From NCBI RefSeq assembly GCF_000307105.1, contig NC_018645.1, forward strand, positions 3,916,001-3,980,000: DNA of 64,000 nucleotides. Direction: 5' to 3'. The translations under genes and the position numbers were made by a program. This stretch comes from Desulfobacula toluolica Tol2. GTDB lineage: Bacteria; Desulfobacterota; Desulfobacteria; Desulfobacterales; Desulfobacteraceae. Shown here piece by piece: positions 54,039 to 63,426 of the stretch (within the stretch, counting starts at the first letter, position 1; each line of letters opens with the position of its first letter). The notes beneath the pieces were generated by a model, which was given only the letters and a program-made list of their open reading frames with translations, was not told the origin of the DNA and did no database searches.

Positions 54039-55511
54039 TTAAAGATTGGGAAACGTTTTATCCAGCGAAATTGTTCGTTCAAACCCATACCCTGCCCGTA
54101 ATAATGACATTTCATCAAATCTTTTGGCCATCATCTGGATACCAATGGGCAAACCCTTTGAAGAATACCCTGCCGGAACCGATATCCCGGGAATACCGGC
54201 CATGTTTGCAGAAAGGGTAAAAATATCTGTCAGATACATGGTCAAAGGATCATCAATCTTCTCTCCTATTTTAAATGCAGGGGCAGGTGCCACAGGGGAC
54301 AAGATAAAGTCACAGGTTTCAAAAGCCTTTGAAAAATCCTCCATGATCAGGGTTCGAACCTTTGACGCCCTTCCATAATAGGCATCATAGTAACCGGCTG
54401 AAAGCGCATAGGTTCCAATAATAATCCGTCTTTGAACTTCCGGGCCAAACCCTTTTGACTTGGTCTTTTTATACATATCAATCAGATCATCACAGGATTT
54501 ATCCCTGAAACCGTATTTTACCCCATCAAATCTGGCAAGATTGGAGCTGGCCTCGCAAGGGGCAATAATATAATAGGCTGCCACCACATAATCCGTGTGG
54601 GGCAAAGAGATCTCTTTGATCTCAACCCCCAGATCCTGCAAGCTCTTTTTTGCATCATTAAAAACCTTTTCAACATCAGGGTCAATGCCTTCCACAGACA
54701 AGTACTCTTTTGGAATTCCAGCAGTCATCCCTTTTAAAGCACCTTTTTCAAACTGATCCAGGGCGGTTGTAAAATCCGGCACATCCACCTTGGCACTGGT
54801 TGAATCCATTGTATCATTGCCGGATATAACATTGAGCAGGATAGCTGCATCCCTTACATCTTTGGTGATGGGGCCTATCTGGTCAAGTGACGAGGCATAA
54901 GAAACCAGCCCGAACCGGGAGACCCGGCCATAGGTCGGTTTTAATCCTACAACACCGCAATGGGATGCGGGCTGACGAATGGAACCACCGGTATCGGTTC
55001 CCAGCGCGGCACAACAGAACCGGGCAGCCACTGCTGCAGCTGACCCCCCGCTGGAACCGCCGGGTACGCAGGAGGTATTCCAGGGATTTCTGGTGATTTT
55101 GCAAGCCGAATTTTCAGTTGAAGAGCCCATTGCAAACTCATCCAAATTGGTTTTACCGATGATGACAGCACCGTTTTCCTTTAATTTTGAAACAACAGTT
55201 CCGTCATATTGAGGTACAAAATTATCAAGGATTTTTGATGCGCAAGTGGTTTTCATTCCCCTGGTACACAAAAGGTCTTTCAAGGCGATTGGTACACCTG
55301 TCAATGGGGCTGTTTTATTATCGGCTATATCTTGATCCGCTTTTTTTGCCTGATCCAGGGCCAGGTCTTTATCGACAGTTATAAAAGCACCAATTTCACC
55401 ATCATATTGTTCAATCCTTTCAATTAAAGCAGTGGTCAATTCAACAGAAGAAATTTTATGATCCAGAAGGTGTTTTCGGGCGCTGCCAATGGTAAGTTCA
55501 TGGTATTGCAT
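54039..55511 (-). CDS. gatA: Aspartyl/glutamyl-tRNA amidotransferase subunit A
   Basis: GatA is the glutaminase of GatCAB. The 490-residue amidase shows the catalytic lysine in GVPIALKDLLCTRG, the cis-serine in GGSSGGSAAAVAA, and the nucleophile serine in GTDTGGSIRQPASHCG; SRFGLVSYASSLDQIGP follows. It lies after gatC (32-base gap) on the same strand. gatB is elsewhere in the window. Confidence 0.97.
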   Translation of the reverse strand: MQYHELTIGSARKHLLDHKISSVELTTALIERIEQYDGEIGAFITVDKDLALDQAKKADQDIADNKTAPLTGVPIALKDLLCTRGMKTTCASKILDNFVPQYDGTVVSKLKENGAVIIGKTNLDEFAMGSSTENSACKITRNPWNTSCVPGGSSGGSAAAVAARFCCAALGTDTGGSIRQPASHCGVVGLKPTYGRVSRFGLVSYASSLDQIGPITKDVRDAAILLNVISGNDTMDSTSAKVDVPDFTTALDQFEKGALKGMTAGIPKEYLSVEGIDPDVEKVFNDAKKSLQDLGVEIKEISLPHTDYVVAAYYIIAPCEASSNLARFDGVKYGFRDKSCDDLIDMYKKTKSKGFGPEVQRRIIIGTYALSAGYYDAYYGRASKVRTLIMEDFSKAFETCDFILSPVAPAPAFKIGEKIDDPLTMYLTDIFTLSANMAGIPGISVPAGYSSKGLPIGIQMMAKRFDEMSLLRAGYGFERTISLDKTFPNL

Positions 55512-55543
55512 TTTATATTATCCTTATTCTTTCACACTAAAAT

Positions 55544-55831
55544 TTACTTAACGACTCTTGGCACCGTATAAAAATCTTCATCTCTTTGCGGTGCATTGGC
55601 AAGTGTCACATCAGGTCCCGGTGATACTTTCAACTCATCTTCCCTTAAAACATTCTGCATGAACGAAGCCCCGGAAGATTGCCTGACTCCCTCCACATCA
55701 ACATCTTTTAATTTATCAATATATTGAAGGATATGGCTCAGCTGTTCAGCCATTTTTTCTTTTTGCGGCTCGTCAATCTCCAATCGAGCAAGGTGGGCCA
55801 TTTTTTCGACTTCATCTGTTGATATTTTCAT
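55544..55831 (-). CDS. gatC: Aspartyl/glutamyl-tRNA amidotransferase subunit C
   Basis: GatC is the small belt-like subunit that holds GatA and GatB together. The 95 residues start KISTDEVEKMAHLARLEI and contain LSHILQYIDKLKDVDVEGV and, near the end, APQRDEDFYTVPRVVK, as usual for the family. It precedes gatA. Confidence 0.95.
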   Translation of the reverse strand: MKISTDEVEKMAHLARLEIDEPQKEKMAEQLSHILQYIDKLKDVDVEGVRQSSGASFMQNVLREDELKVSPGPDVTLANAPQRDEDFYTVPRVVK

Positions 55832-55861
55832 TACTATCCCTCTTTACCATCCATCTTATAA

Positions 55862-56635
55862 TCATTGCGTTTTTATAATAATTGAATTTATTCCGGCTTT
55901 GTTTAATTTTTCGTTATTTTTTTTTGCCTCATCATAGGTTGTAAAAGACCCGGTTCTGATCCTGTACCAGGTAACCCCGTTCTTTTCTCCGGTTACCCTG
56001 TATGAATCAAATCCTTTTTTTCTGTAAACAGCCATCTGTGCAACCGCGTCCTTAACATTTTTAAAGGCTGCAATCTGGATTGTATATTCCCCTTTTAGGT
56101 TATTGTTATCTGGATGCTTGTTATATAGAGGCTTGTTGTCTGGGGTCATGTTATCTGTTGATCGCACGGATTTACCTGTTTCTTTCAAACGGATCGGATT
56201 CGCCTTTTTTTCAACAGACTTTGTGTTTGTTGGTTTTAAATGTTCAGCTGTTTTTTGGTCTGTCTTTGCCTTGTTTCCCTGAGGTTTAAACGTCTGTTTT
56301 TTTCTGCTTGTTTTTACGGGAATATTGTCTGTGGCTGTTGTTTCTTTTTTGGGAACGATTTCCAATGTTTTTTTTGGGGAAGGCATATTTTCTTCTGCTA
56401 CGGGACGATCAAGCACATCATAAAATTTTAGATTGATTTTTTCCCGGACACCTTCTTTTTCACCAAATTCTTTGGCAATAATTTCAAGCCTTTTTTGAAA
56501 TTTTTGGGTATCAAATTTTACAGGAGATGAACCACGACCAACCATGATACCCAAAAAAAACATCCAACCGGCAATACCGATGTAAAGCAAATATCTTAAA
56601 ATCCCTTTAAAGGGTTTTGTTTTAAAGGGTGTCAT
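55862..56635 (-). CDS. SPOR-domain membrane protein
   Basis: The 257-residue protein has one transmembrane helix (about residues 10-30, ILRYLLYIGIAGWMFFLGIM), a long Lys/Thr/Pro-rich periplasmic linker, and a C-terminal SPOR domain (about 180-257: YTIQIAAFKNVKDAVAQM, VTWYRIRTGSFTTYDEAK). SPOR domains bind denuded glycan strands of septal peptidoglycan, so it may act in cell division or envelope remodelling. It lies directly downstream of argS (5-base gap), a common arrangement. Confidence 0.9.
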   Translation of the reverse strand: MTPFKTKPFKGILRYLLYIGIAGWMFFLGIMVGRGSSPVKFDTQKFQKRLEIIAKEFGEKEGVREKINLKFYDVLDRPVAEENMPSPKKTLEIVPKKETTATDNIPVKTSRKKQTFKPQGNKAKTDQKTAEHLKPTNTKSVEKKANPIRLKETGKSVRSTDNMTPDNKPLYNKHPDNNNLKGEYTIQIAAFKNVKDAVAQMAVYRKKGFDSYRVTGEKNGVTWYRIRTGSFTTYDEAKKNNEKLNKAGINSIIIKTQ

Positions 56636-56640
56636 TGTGT

Positions 56641-58311
56641 TTACATTCTTTCCGGTGCAGAAACCCCAAGAAGTGCCAACCCGTTTCGAATGACCTTTTT
56701 TACCCCCAGAACAAGGCTCAACCTGGCCAGGGTGAGTTCTTTTTTATCCGTAATGACCTTGTGTTTGTTATAATAGCTGTGGAAAGCCGATGCAAGACTC
56801 ATCAGATAGGTAAACATAACATGGGGATGCAGTGTTTCAGCACTTTTTTCCACATTTTCCTTGAATGTATCCAAAATTTTCAAAAGATTAATTTCTTCTT
56901 CTGCGGTCAGCAGATCAAGATTTTCTCCTTTCTTAAAATCAATATCCTGAAGAATTGTCTCTTGTTTTGCCTTTAACAGAATACCGGTGATTCTCGCATG
57001 AACATATTGAACATAATAGACCGGATTATTGGCATTTTTCTGTTTGGCCACTTCAAGATCAAAATCAAGACCTGAATCATAACTGCGGCTTAAAAACATA
57101 AATCTTGCCGCATCTTTCCCCACTTCATCCACAATATTCTTTAAGGTAACAAACTCCCCGGAGCGTGTGGACATCTGAAAAGGCTTGCCGCCTCTTAAAA
57201 GGCTTACAAGCTGAACCAAAATAACATTAAACTGCTCGCTTTTTCTGCCCGAAGCAACAATGGAGGCATCAATTCTTTTGATATATCCATGGTGATCTGC
57301 GCCCCAGACATCAATGACCCTGTCAAACCCGCGCTCATATTTTTCCATATGATAGGCAATATCCGAGGCAAAATAGGTGGTCAAACCGTTATTTCTGACC
57401 ACCACTCTGTTTTTCTCATCACCAAAATCCTGAGTTCTGAACCAGAGCGCCCCATCTTGTTCATATATCAGATTTCTTGACTTAAACTCATCAATGGCTT
57501 TTTGAACTTGTCCTGAATCATACAGGCTCTGCTCACTGAACCATTGATCAAAGGTGACACCAAAACTTGACAGATCCTCTTTAATGCCGTCAAGAATTTT
57601 ATTTGCAGCATACCTTGCACAGATTTCAACAGCCTCTTGTTCATCTTTTTTTACAAAACCATCTCCATATTTTTCAAGAACCTCACCGGCCAGATCCTGG
57701 ATATAATCCCCTTTATAACAATCATCGGGAAATTCAATTTTTTGGCCCGCTTTTTCCAACAGCCTCAACCAGACAGATGTGCCAAGGGTTCTGATCTGGC
57801 GGCCTGAATCATTAATATAGTATTCTTTTTGGACATCAAACCCGGCAAACGAAAGAATTTTAGCCACGGAATCGCCCACAGCCGCCCCTCTTCCATGCCC
57901 AACATGCAAGGGACCTGTGGGGTTTGCACTGACAAATTCTACCTGAACCTTTTCATTCTTACCAATATCAGAGGCCCCATAATTTTTATCCTGTTCAAGA
58001 ATCCGGTTAACAACCGGATGCCATGCTTGCTTGGACAGAAAAAAATTAATAAATCCAGGGCCTGCGATCTCAACCTTTTCAATTAAACTTCCGGTTTCAA
58101 TCAAGGCGACCAGGCCTTCGGCAATTTTTCTTGGCGGCATTTTCTGAATACCGGCTGAAACCATGGCAAAATTTGTAGAAAAATCACCATGGGATTGATG
58201 CCGGGGTTCTTCTATCTCCATTTCAGGCATCTCATCCGAGGAGAACACACCTTTTTCAAAGGCTTGTTGAGCGGCTTTAAAAATAATTCTTTTAAGTGTA
58301 TGTTTCATCAT
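56641..58311 (-). CDS. argS: Arginyl-tRNA synthetase
   Basis: This class I enzyme has 556 residues with [20 protein letters not shown] (HIGH equivalent HVGH), [29 protein letters not shown] in place of KMSKS, as usual in ArgRS, and the anticodon domain ending in [10 protein letters not shown]. The first ATG (58311) and the next codon are both ATG; AGAGAG lies directly upstream, so the second is also possible. It is followed by the SPOR gene and preceded by an acidic protein gene. Confidence 0.96.
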   Translation of the reverse strand: MMKHTLKRIIFKAAQQAFEKGVFSSDEMPEMEIEEPRHQSHGDFSTNFAMVSAGIQKMPPRKIAEGLVALIETGSLIEKVEIAGPGFINFFLSKQAWHPVVNRILEQDKNYGASDIGKNEKVQVEFVSANPTGPLHVGHGRGAAVGDSVAKILSFAGFDVQKEYYINDSGRQIRTLGTSVWLRLLEKAGQKIEFPDDCYKGDYIQDLAGEVLEKYGDGFVKKDEQEAVEICARYAANKILDGIKEDLSSFGVTFDQWFSEQSLYDSGQVQKAIDEFKSRNLIYEQDGALWFRTQDFGDEKNRVVVRNNGLTTYFASDIAYHMEKYERGFDRVIDVWGADHHGYIKRIDASIVASGRKSEQFNVILVQLVSLLRGGKPFQMSTRSGEFVTLKNIVDEVGKDAARFMFLSRSYDSGLDFDLEVAKQKNANNPVYYVQYVHARITGILLKAKQETILQDIDFKKGENLDLLTAEEEINLLKILDTFKENVEKSAETLHPHVMFTYLMSLASAFHSYYNKHKVITDKKELTLARLSLVLGVKKVIRNGLALLGVSAPERM

Positions 58312-58316
58312 TCTCT

Positions 58317-58769
58317 CTAATTTTCGTGTTCAGAAGTATCTTCAGGAGTAAATATAGGGGTATCGTCGCCGTCATCTATTTCTTTCATCTCATCTTCTTT
58401 GGTGTCCCCGTCTTCTTCAAGCAGCTTATCAAGTTCAACATCATCGTCGTCAAGCTGGAATTTTTCTTCCTTTGGAAAGGCTTCAACATCATTATATTCT
58501 ATAACTATTTTTTCTTCAGCTTCATTTTTAAAAAACTCTTTTGTATTTTCAAAAAGTTTAATACAAAGATCTGTTGTAGGAAAAAAACCCCTCCTTCTTA
58601 TGGATTTCGAGAAAGCTCTAAGACCTTCATCAGAAGCCTTTATCACGTCTTGCAAATCATAATCTTCTTCCAGAAGCGGCATGACAACCCCCGGATCAAC
58701 CTCACTTGATTCTAAAATCGTCAACACGCCGGTTTTGATATTTTTCTCGAATCTTATTTTCTGTCTCAT
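58317..58769 (-). CDS. Acidic protein of unknown function upstream of argS
   Basis: The 150-residue protein has a basic start ([21 protein letters not shown]), a helical middle ([34 protein letters not shown]) and a very acidic C-terminal half (for example [17 protein letters not shown]). The middle could be a small folded domain; the tail is probably disordered. I do not recognise a family. The 5-base gap to argS indicates co-transcription. Confidence 0.6.
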   Translation of the reverse strand: MRQKIRFEKNIKTGVLTILESSEVDPGVVMPLLEEDYDLQDVIKASDEGLRAFSKSIRRRGFFPTTDLCIKLFENTKEFFKNEAEEKIVIEYNDVEAFPKEEKFQLDDDDVELDKLLEEDGDTKEDEMKEIDDGDDTPIFTPEDTSEHEN

Positions 58770-58858
58770 CTGTTCTCTCCCATAAAGTCTCTCCCGTAAA
58801 AAAAATCAATCTAAAACCCTTTAATATAGCGCAACTATTGCTTCTGTCAACAAGTATG

Positions 58859-58883
58859 AGGGGACAGATTTGAAATCCGTTCC
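58859..58883. repeat. REP-like imperfect palindrome
   Basis: The string GGGGACAGATTTGAAATC followed by CGTTCC reads as an imperfect inverted repeat centred on ATTTGAAAT. The GGGGACAGATTTGAAATCTGTCCCC type of palindrome is a dispersed repeat in several Deltaproteobacteria, often near REP-associated transposase genes. Only one copy is visible in this window and no transposase is present. Confidence 0.35.
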
Positions 58884-59175
58884 ATCCATTTACACCATAT
58901 TATAATCCAATGTTATATTAAATTCTTATAGGTCACCAAGCTTACCAGTTGATAACCGGCAAGGCATTCAAGCAGATACTCAAGAAAAAAAAACAAAAAA
59001 AATGGCAGGGACAATATCACTATTCCAACATATTTTAAAAAAGCTTTAATTCAAATAGCGGTCCGCCGGACAATACAACATATTCCATATTTTTATAATC
59101 CAGATAAAGCAACTGAAATAAGAGTTTATACCCGAATTAAAACAATTGCAATCCATGTCGTCTCTAAAATACATA

Positions 59176-59205
59176 TTGACGTGAATAACATGAATAGGAT
59201 AGTAC
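59176..59205 (+). promoter_or_regulatory. Candidate promoter of the TonB receptor operon
   Basis: TTGACG (59176-59181) is followed after 17-18 bases by ATAGTA/TAGTAC (59199-59205). The leader to the ATG at 59312 would be about 100 bases. The -10 box is weak. Confidence 0.3.
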
Positions 59206-59311
59206 TTTTAACGGCAGGCTCTTTTAAATGACGTGTCTTTTAAAAAGAAACAAAAAAACTTGTTTCATGAGACAAACAACAAAGGCAACAAAAAAAAGGA
59301 GGAATTTCAAG

Positions 59312-61333
59312 ATGATATACAGAGGCTCATATACTGCTGTTTTGCTGCTCACAGCTGCTGTTTTATGGAGTGCATCAGAGGTTGCTAATGCAAGTTATAT
59401 GGATAAAACAAATGGCAAAGCTATTTTCACTCTGGGTCAAATCGTGGTAACAGACAAGGCCGCACCCGTCAATGAAATAACGGTAGAAACGGTTTCAAGT
59501 CGACAAATGCAGGAATTTAACCGTGAAAATGTGGCAGATGCTTTGAATCTTGTCCCGGGCATTACCCTTTCCCGGTCAGGTGCCAGAAACGAACAGATGA
59601 TTTTTGTCAGGGGATTTGACATCAAGCACGCGCCTTTGTTTCTGGACGGCATTCCCATCTATGTACTGTATGACGGATATCCCGACCTGGGCCGTTTCAC
59701 CACATTTGACCTTTCACAAATTGTCGTTTCCAAAGGATTTGCATCTGTTCTCTACGGCCCCAACACCATGGGCGGAGCGATCAATATGGTGTCCCGGAGG
59801 CCTGATAAATTTTTTGAAGGGAACGCGGGCGTTGGTGTAGCTTCCGGCAATACCATCACAACCCATGGCAACTTTGGAACCAATCAGGGCAAATGGTATC
59901 TTCAGGGCGGTTTCAGTTATGCGGATCAAGACTATTTTTCAGTTTCAGATAATTTTAAACCCACGGCAAATGAAGATGGTGGAGATCGGGAAAATTCATA
60001 TCGGACAGACAAAAAAATCAATTTAAAAATAGGTTACACACCATCAGAACTGGATGAATACGCCTTCAGCTATATCCGCCAGGATGGGGAAAAAGGAACC
60101 CCTCTCTATGCCGGAAATGACCCTTCTGCAAGAATCAGATACTGGCAATGGCCTTACTGGGACAAAGAAAGCTTTTATTTTAATTCCAGGACCTCCATTA
60201 ATCAAAAGGGCTATGTAAAAACCCGGCTTTATTACGACACCTATAAAAATTCACTTTTCAGTTATGATGATGCCACCTATACTACCATGACAAAAGGCTA
60301 TTCATTTAAAAGCGCCTATGACGATTATACGATTGGCGGATCTTTGGAAGCTGGAAGCAAATATTTGTCCGGGCATTTTATCAAGGCAGCATTTCATTAC
60401 AAAAAAGATGTTCACGAAGAAAAGGACGAGGGCAAGCCAAAACTGAATTTTCAAGACGAAATTTTTTCCTTTGGCCTTGAGGATACCATCACCCTTTCAG
60501 AAAATATTTCCATTATCATCGGGGCAAGCTATGATTATCTTTCTCCGGGAAATGCTGATAATTTTGATTCTGATACCGGCATTATCAGTGACTTTTCCAG
60601 TCGGGAGGTTGATGCCTTCAATCCCCAGATCAGTCTGTTTTATGATATTTCCGACACAGGAACCGTTCACGTTGCAGTGGCGGAAAAAAGCAGACTGCCC
60701 ACCCTGAAAGACCGGTATTCCTATCGCATGGGCTATGGGTTGCCCAACCCTGATCTGGATGAGGAAACATCCGTCAATTATGAAATCGGATACCAGGATA
60801 ACTTTGCGGACCGGGTTTATTTTAAATCCGCTGTATTTTACAGTGATGTCAGCAACTATATCATGGCCGTCAGCGTGCCGGACCCGGATGACGCCACCGA
60901 CACAGTGGATCAGAATCAAAATATTGGGGCAGTAAATATTTACGGCGCAGAGGCCCAAGTATCTGCCTACCTTCTGAACAACCTTGAATACGGCCTTGGC
61001 TACACCTATATGGACTGGGACAACCAGAGCAGCGATGAAAAACTGACTGATATTCCCCGGCACAAAATTTTCACCCACATCAAATACAGTCCGGTAAAAC
61101 GCCTCTCCCTCCTGACCAGTCTGGAATATAATGCCAAACGATTCAGTAATTCAGACGGTGCCACCCAAGCCGGGTCTTATGCCCTGATCAACTGCAAGGC
61201 AGATTGTACCCTTTATAAAAACATAAAGCTTGAAGCAGGGGTTAACAACCTGTTTGACCGTAATTATGAAATAGACGAAGGCTATCTTGAACCGGGACGA
61301 AACTATTTTATCAACCTCACCTGTCAGTTCTAA
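59312..61333 (+). CDS. TonB-dependent outer membrane receptor
   Basis: The 673-residue protein has a signal peptide (AVLLLTAAVLWSASEVANA), a plug domain starting at LGQIVVTDKAAPVNEITVETV with VADALNLVPGITLSRSG, NEQMIFVRGFD and VLYGPNTMGGAINMVSR, and a beta-barrel with ETSVNYEIGYQ and a final LEPGRNYFINLTCQF ending in phenylalanine. There is no extra N-terminal signalling domain. The start at 59312 is fixed by AGGAGG 9 bases upstream. The three following genes encode a periplasmic protein, permease and ATPase, so it imports the same ligand, probably a metal chelate. Confidence 0.92.
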   Translation: MIYRGSYTAVLLLTAAVLWSASEVANASYMDKTNGKAIFTLGQIVVTDKAAPVNEITVETVSSRQMQEFNRENVADALNLVPGITLSRSGARNEQMIFVRGFDIKHAPLFLDGIPIYVLYDGYPDLGRFTTFDLSQIVVSKGFASVLYGPNTMGGAINMVSRRPDKFFEGNAGVGVASGNTITTHGNFGTNQGKWYLQGGFSYADQDYFSVSDNFKPTANEDGGDRENSYRTDKKINLKIGYTPSELDEYAFSYIRQDGEKGTPLYAGNDPSARIRYWQWPYWDKESFYFNSRTSINQKGYVKTRLYYDTYKNSLFSYDDATYTTMTKGYSFKSAYDDYTIGGSLEAGSKYLSGHFIKAAFHYKKDVHEEKDEGKPKLNFQDEIFSFGLEDTITLSENISIIIGASYDYLSPGNADNFDSDTGIISDFSSREVDAFNPQISLFYDISDTGTVHVAVAEKSRLPTLKDRYSYRMGYGLPNPDLDEETSVNYEIGYQDNFADRVYFKSAVFYSDVSNYIMAVSVPDPDDATDTVDQNQNIGAVNIYGAEAQVSAYLLNNLEYGLGYTYMDWDNQSSDEKLTDIPRHKIFTHIKYSPVKRLSLLTSLEYNAKRFSNSDGATQAGSYALINCKADCTLYKNIKLEAGVNNLFDRNYEIDEGYLEPGRNYFINLTCQF

Positions 61334-61351
61334 CAACATAAGAGGATTCAG

Positions 61352-62416
61352 ATGAAAATCAGCACACATAAATTTTACAAAATCATCCCGTATTATTTGA
61401 TTTTGATTTTAATTCAAACAATTCCTGCCGGAGTATACGGCATTATCCACGCAGAAGAAATTATTGACATGAAGGGCCGCAAAGTCATGGTTCCTGATGT
61501 GATCCGCAGCGTATACAGTGTATCCCCCCCAGCCACCTGCATGGTCTATGCCCTTGCACCGGATCTGATAGCAGCTCTCAACTATCCCCCCCGAACCGAA
61601 GAAAAAAAATATATGTCCGCCCGCATACAGAACCTGCCTGTAATCGGCGGATGGTTTGGTCAGGGCCGCACTCCCAATCTGGAAACCTTGTTACAGGTTC
61701 ACCCGGACATCGTTCTTGTGTGGCAATGGAAGCGCTCGGCAACAACTCAAAAGATTGAACAAACGCTTACACCGCTGGGTTTTCCCATCGTTTATATACA
61801 GATAGACACATTAAGGGATTACTCAAACGCTTTTGAATTCCTGGGAAAACTGTTGAACCGGGAACAACGAAGTGCCAGCCTGGTTCAATATGCAAAACAA
61901 ACCATGGGTGCATTGGACAGTCTGCAGGCCAAAATCCCTGACGCAAAAAGAATTTCTGTCTATTATGCCGAAGGAGCAGGCGGTCTGTGTACGGATTGCA
62001 GCGCATCCATTCACGCAGAACTGATCCCCCTGTGCTGCGGAAAAAATGTCCATGTCTGCGAGGCAAAAGATGTTTTCGGCATGGAAAAGATATCTGCCGA
62101 ACAGATTATCCAGTATAATCCCCAAGTGATTATAACCCGGGAATCCTCTTTTTATAACAGGATTTATACAAACCCTTGCTGGAAAAATATCCGGGCGGTT
62201 CAAGAACACCGGGTTTTCCAAATTCCACGATCCCCGTTTGACTGGTTTGACCGTCCACCTTCATTCATGCGCCTTCTGGGAGCCAGATGGCTTATGAATA
62301 AACTTTATCCAGACAAATACCCAGTAGACATGATTGAAGAAACCCGAACATTCTACCGGCTTTTTTTAAATAAAGCCCTTGACCCAAAGGCGGCTGCGGA
62401 GATTTTGTATTTATGA
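61352..62416 (+). CDS. Periplasmic binding protein, BtuF/FecB class (class III), unusually cysteine-rich
   Basis: The 354-residue protein has a signal peptide (residues 1 to about 34) and the helical-backbone fold of siderophore/B12/molybdate binding proteins: VPDVIRSVYSVSPPATCMVYAL, NLPVIGGWFGQGRTPNLETLL, HPDIVLVW, and the late block SPFDWFDRPPSFMRLLGARWL. That last block recurs in binding proteins of metal or oxyanion importers in anaerobes, so iron chelate or molybdate/tungstate are candidates. Residues 213-236 contain five cysteines (213, 216, 228, 229, 236) where relatives usually have few. It starts 18 bases after the receptor gene. Confidence 0.82.
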   Translation: MKISTHKFYKIIPYYLILILIQTIPAGVYGIIHAEEIIDMKGRKVMVPDVIRSVYSVSPPATCMVYALAPDLIAALNYPPRTEEKKYMSARIQNLPVIGGWFGQGRTPNLETLLQVHPDIVLVWQWKRSATTQKIEQTLTPLGFPIVYIQIDTLRDYSNAFEFLGKLLNREQRSASLVQYAKQTMGALDSLQAKIPDAKRISVYYAEGAGGLCTDCSASIHAELIPLCCGKNVHVCEAKDVFGMEKISAEQIIQYNPQVIITRESSFYNRIYTNPCWKNIRAVQEHRVFQIPRSPFDWFDRPPSFMRLLGARWLMNKLYPDKYPVDMIEETRTFYRLFLNKALDPKAAAEILYL

Positions 62417-63426
62417 AATCCACATTTTTAATTCCCGCACTTCTTGTGCTTCTCTGCCTGACAGCCGTTGTTTCCCTTTGCCTGGGGCGGTATCCAGTGG
62501 CTCCAGGCCAGATGATTTCATTTTTGAGCAATGGCATTTTCGGCAGCTTATTACCTGAGGAACGCGGGTTTGCCGTGATCCAAAACATTGTAGTGGATAT
62601 TCGTCTGCCACGCATCATGGCCGCCATACTCATAGGTTCAGCGCTTTCGGTTTCCGGTGTCGCATTCCAGTCCATGTTTATTAATCCCCTGGTTTCCCCA
62701 GGACTCCTGGGCGTGCTGGCCGGGGCATCTTTCGGGGCCGCCCTGGGCATGATCCTCTCTGTGAGCTGGATTGCAGTGCAGGCAGGAGCATTCATCTTTG
62801 GATTTGTGGCGGTGCTGACAGCAATCTGCATTGCAGGTTTTTACAAGGGCGACCGGCTTTTGATGCTCATCCTCGGCGGAATCATCAGCGGTGCAATGTT
62901 CACGGCACTGCTGTCCGTGATCAAATATCTGGCTGATCCCTACGACATGCTTCCAGCCATTGTTTACTGGCTCATGGGCGGTCTCTCCATGGCTGATGCA
63001 AAAACAGTCTGGACACTCAGCTTTCCGATTGCAGGAGGCATTGTCATGCTGATTTTTCTTTCCGGTCAAATGAACGTGTTGAGCATGGGCGATGAAGAAG
63101 CCCGATCCATGGGTGTAAACGTTGGACGAATCCGGTTTCTGCTCATATTTTTTGCCACACTGATCAGCGCACTTACAGTTGCCATAGGGGGAATCATCGG
63201 ATGGGTGGGTCTGGTCATCCCCCATATTGCCCGGATGATCGTGGGGTCGGACAACCGTATACTCCTTCCTGCGGCAGCAATTATCGGAGCCACCTATCTG
63301 CTGGTGGTGGACAACATTTCAAGATTGGCTTTCAGTGTGGAAATCCCCCTGGGCATTCTGACCGCTTTGGCTGGAATTCCTTTTTTTACAATAGTTCTTC
63401 GAAAATCAGGCAAAGGATGGAACTGA
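62413..63426 (+). CDS. FecCD/BtuC-family ABC transporter permease
   Basis: The 337-residue membrane protein has about nine or ten transmembrane helices and family motifs IRLPRIMAAILIGSALSVSGVAFQSMFINPLVSPGLLGV, FVYWLMGGLSMA-like VYWLMGGLSM, VGRIRFLLIF, GGIIGWVGLVIPHIARMIVGSD (coupling region) and LAFSVEIPLGILTALAGIPFF. Its ATG overlaps the stop of the binding protein gene by 4 bases and its TGA overlaps the next ATG by one base, so the importer genes are translationally coupled. Confidence 0.93.
   Translation: MKSTFLIPALLVLLCLTAVVSLCLGRYPVAPGQMISFLSNGIFGSLLPEERGFAVIQNIVVDIRLPRIMAAILIGSALSVSGVAFQSMFINPLVSPGLLGVLAGASFGAALGMILSVSWIAVQAGAFIFGFVAVLTAICIAGFYKGDRLLMLILGGIISGAMFTALLSVIKYLADPYDMLPAIVYWLMGGLSMADAKTVWTLSFPIAGGIVMLIFLSGQMNVLSMGDEEARSMGVNVGRIRFLLIFFATLISALTVAIGGIIGWVGLVIPHIARMIVGSDNRILLPAAAIIGATYLLVVDNISRLAFSVEIPLGILTALAGIPFFTIVLRKSGKGWN

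Larger units (their letters stand above)
58770..59311. other. Divergent intergenic region upstream of the TonB-dependent receptor
   Basis: This 540-base region has an imperfect palindrome AGGGGACAGATTT/AAATCCGTTCC at 58859-58883 (listed separately) and a possible TTGACG promoter at 59176-59205. I looked for a cobalamin or molybdenum-cofactor riboswitch because of the downstream importer and saw none of the conserved boxes. Confidence 0.5.

Noticed and set aside
58770-59311. Cobalamin or molybdenum-cofactor riboswitch ahead of the TonB receptor
   Set aside because: The conserved boxes of these classes were not found by eye, so the ligand of the importer was not inferred from a leader RNA.
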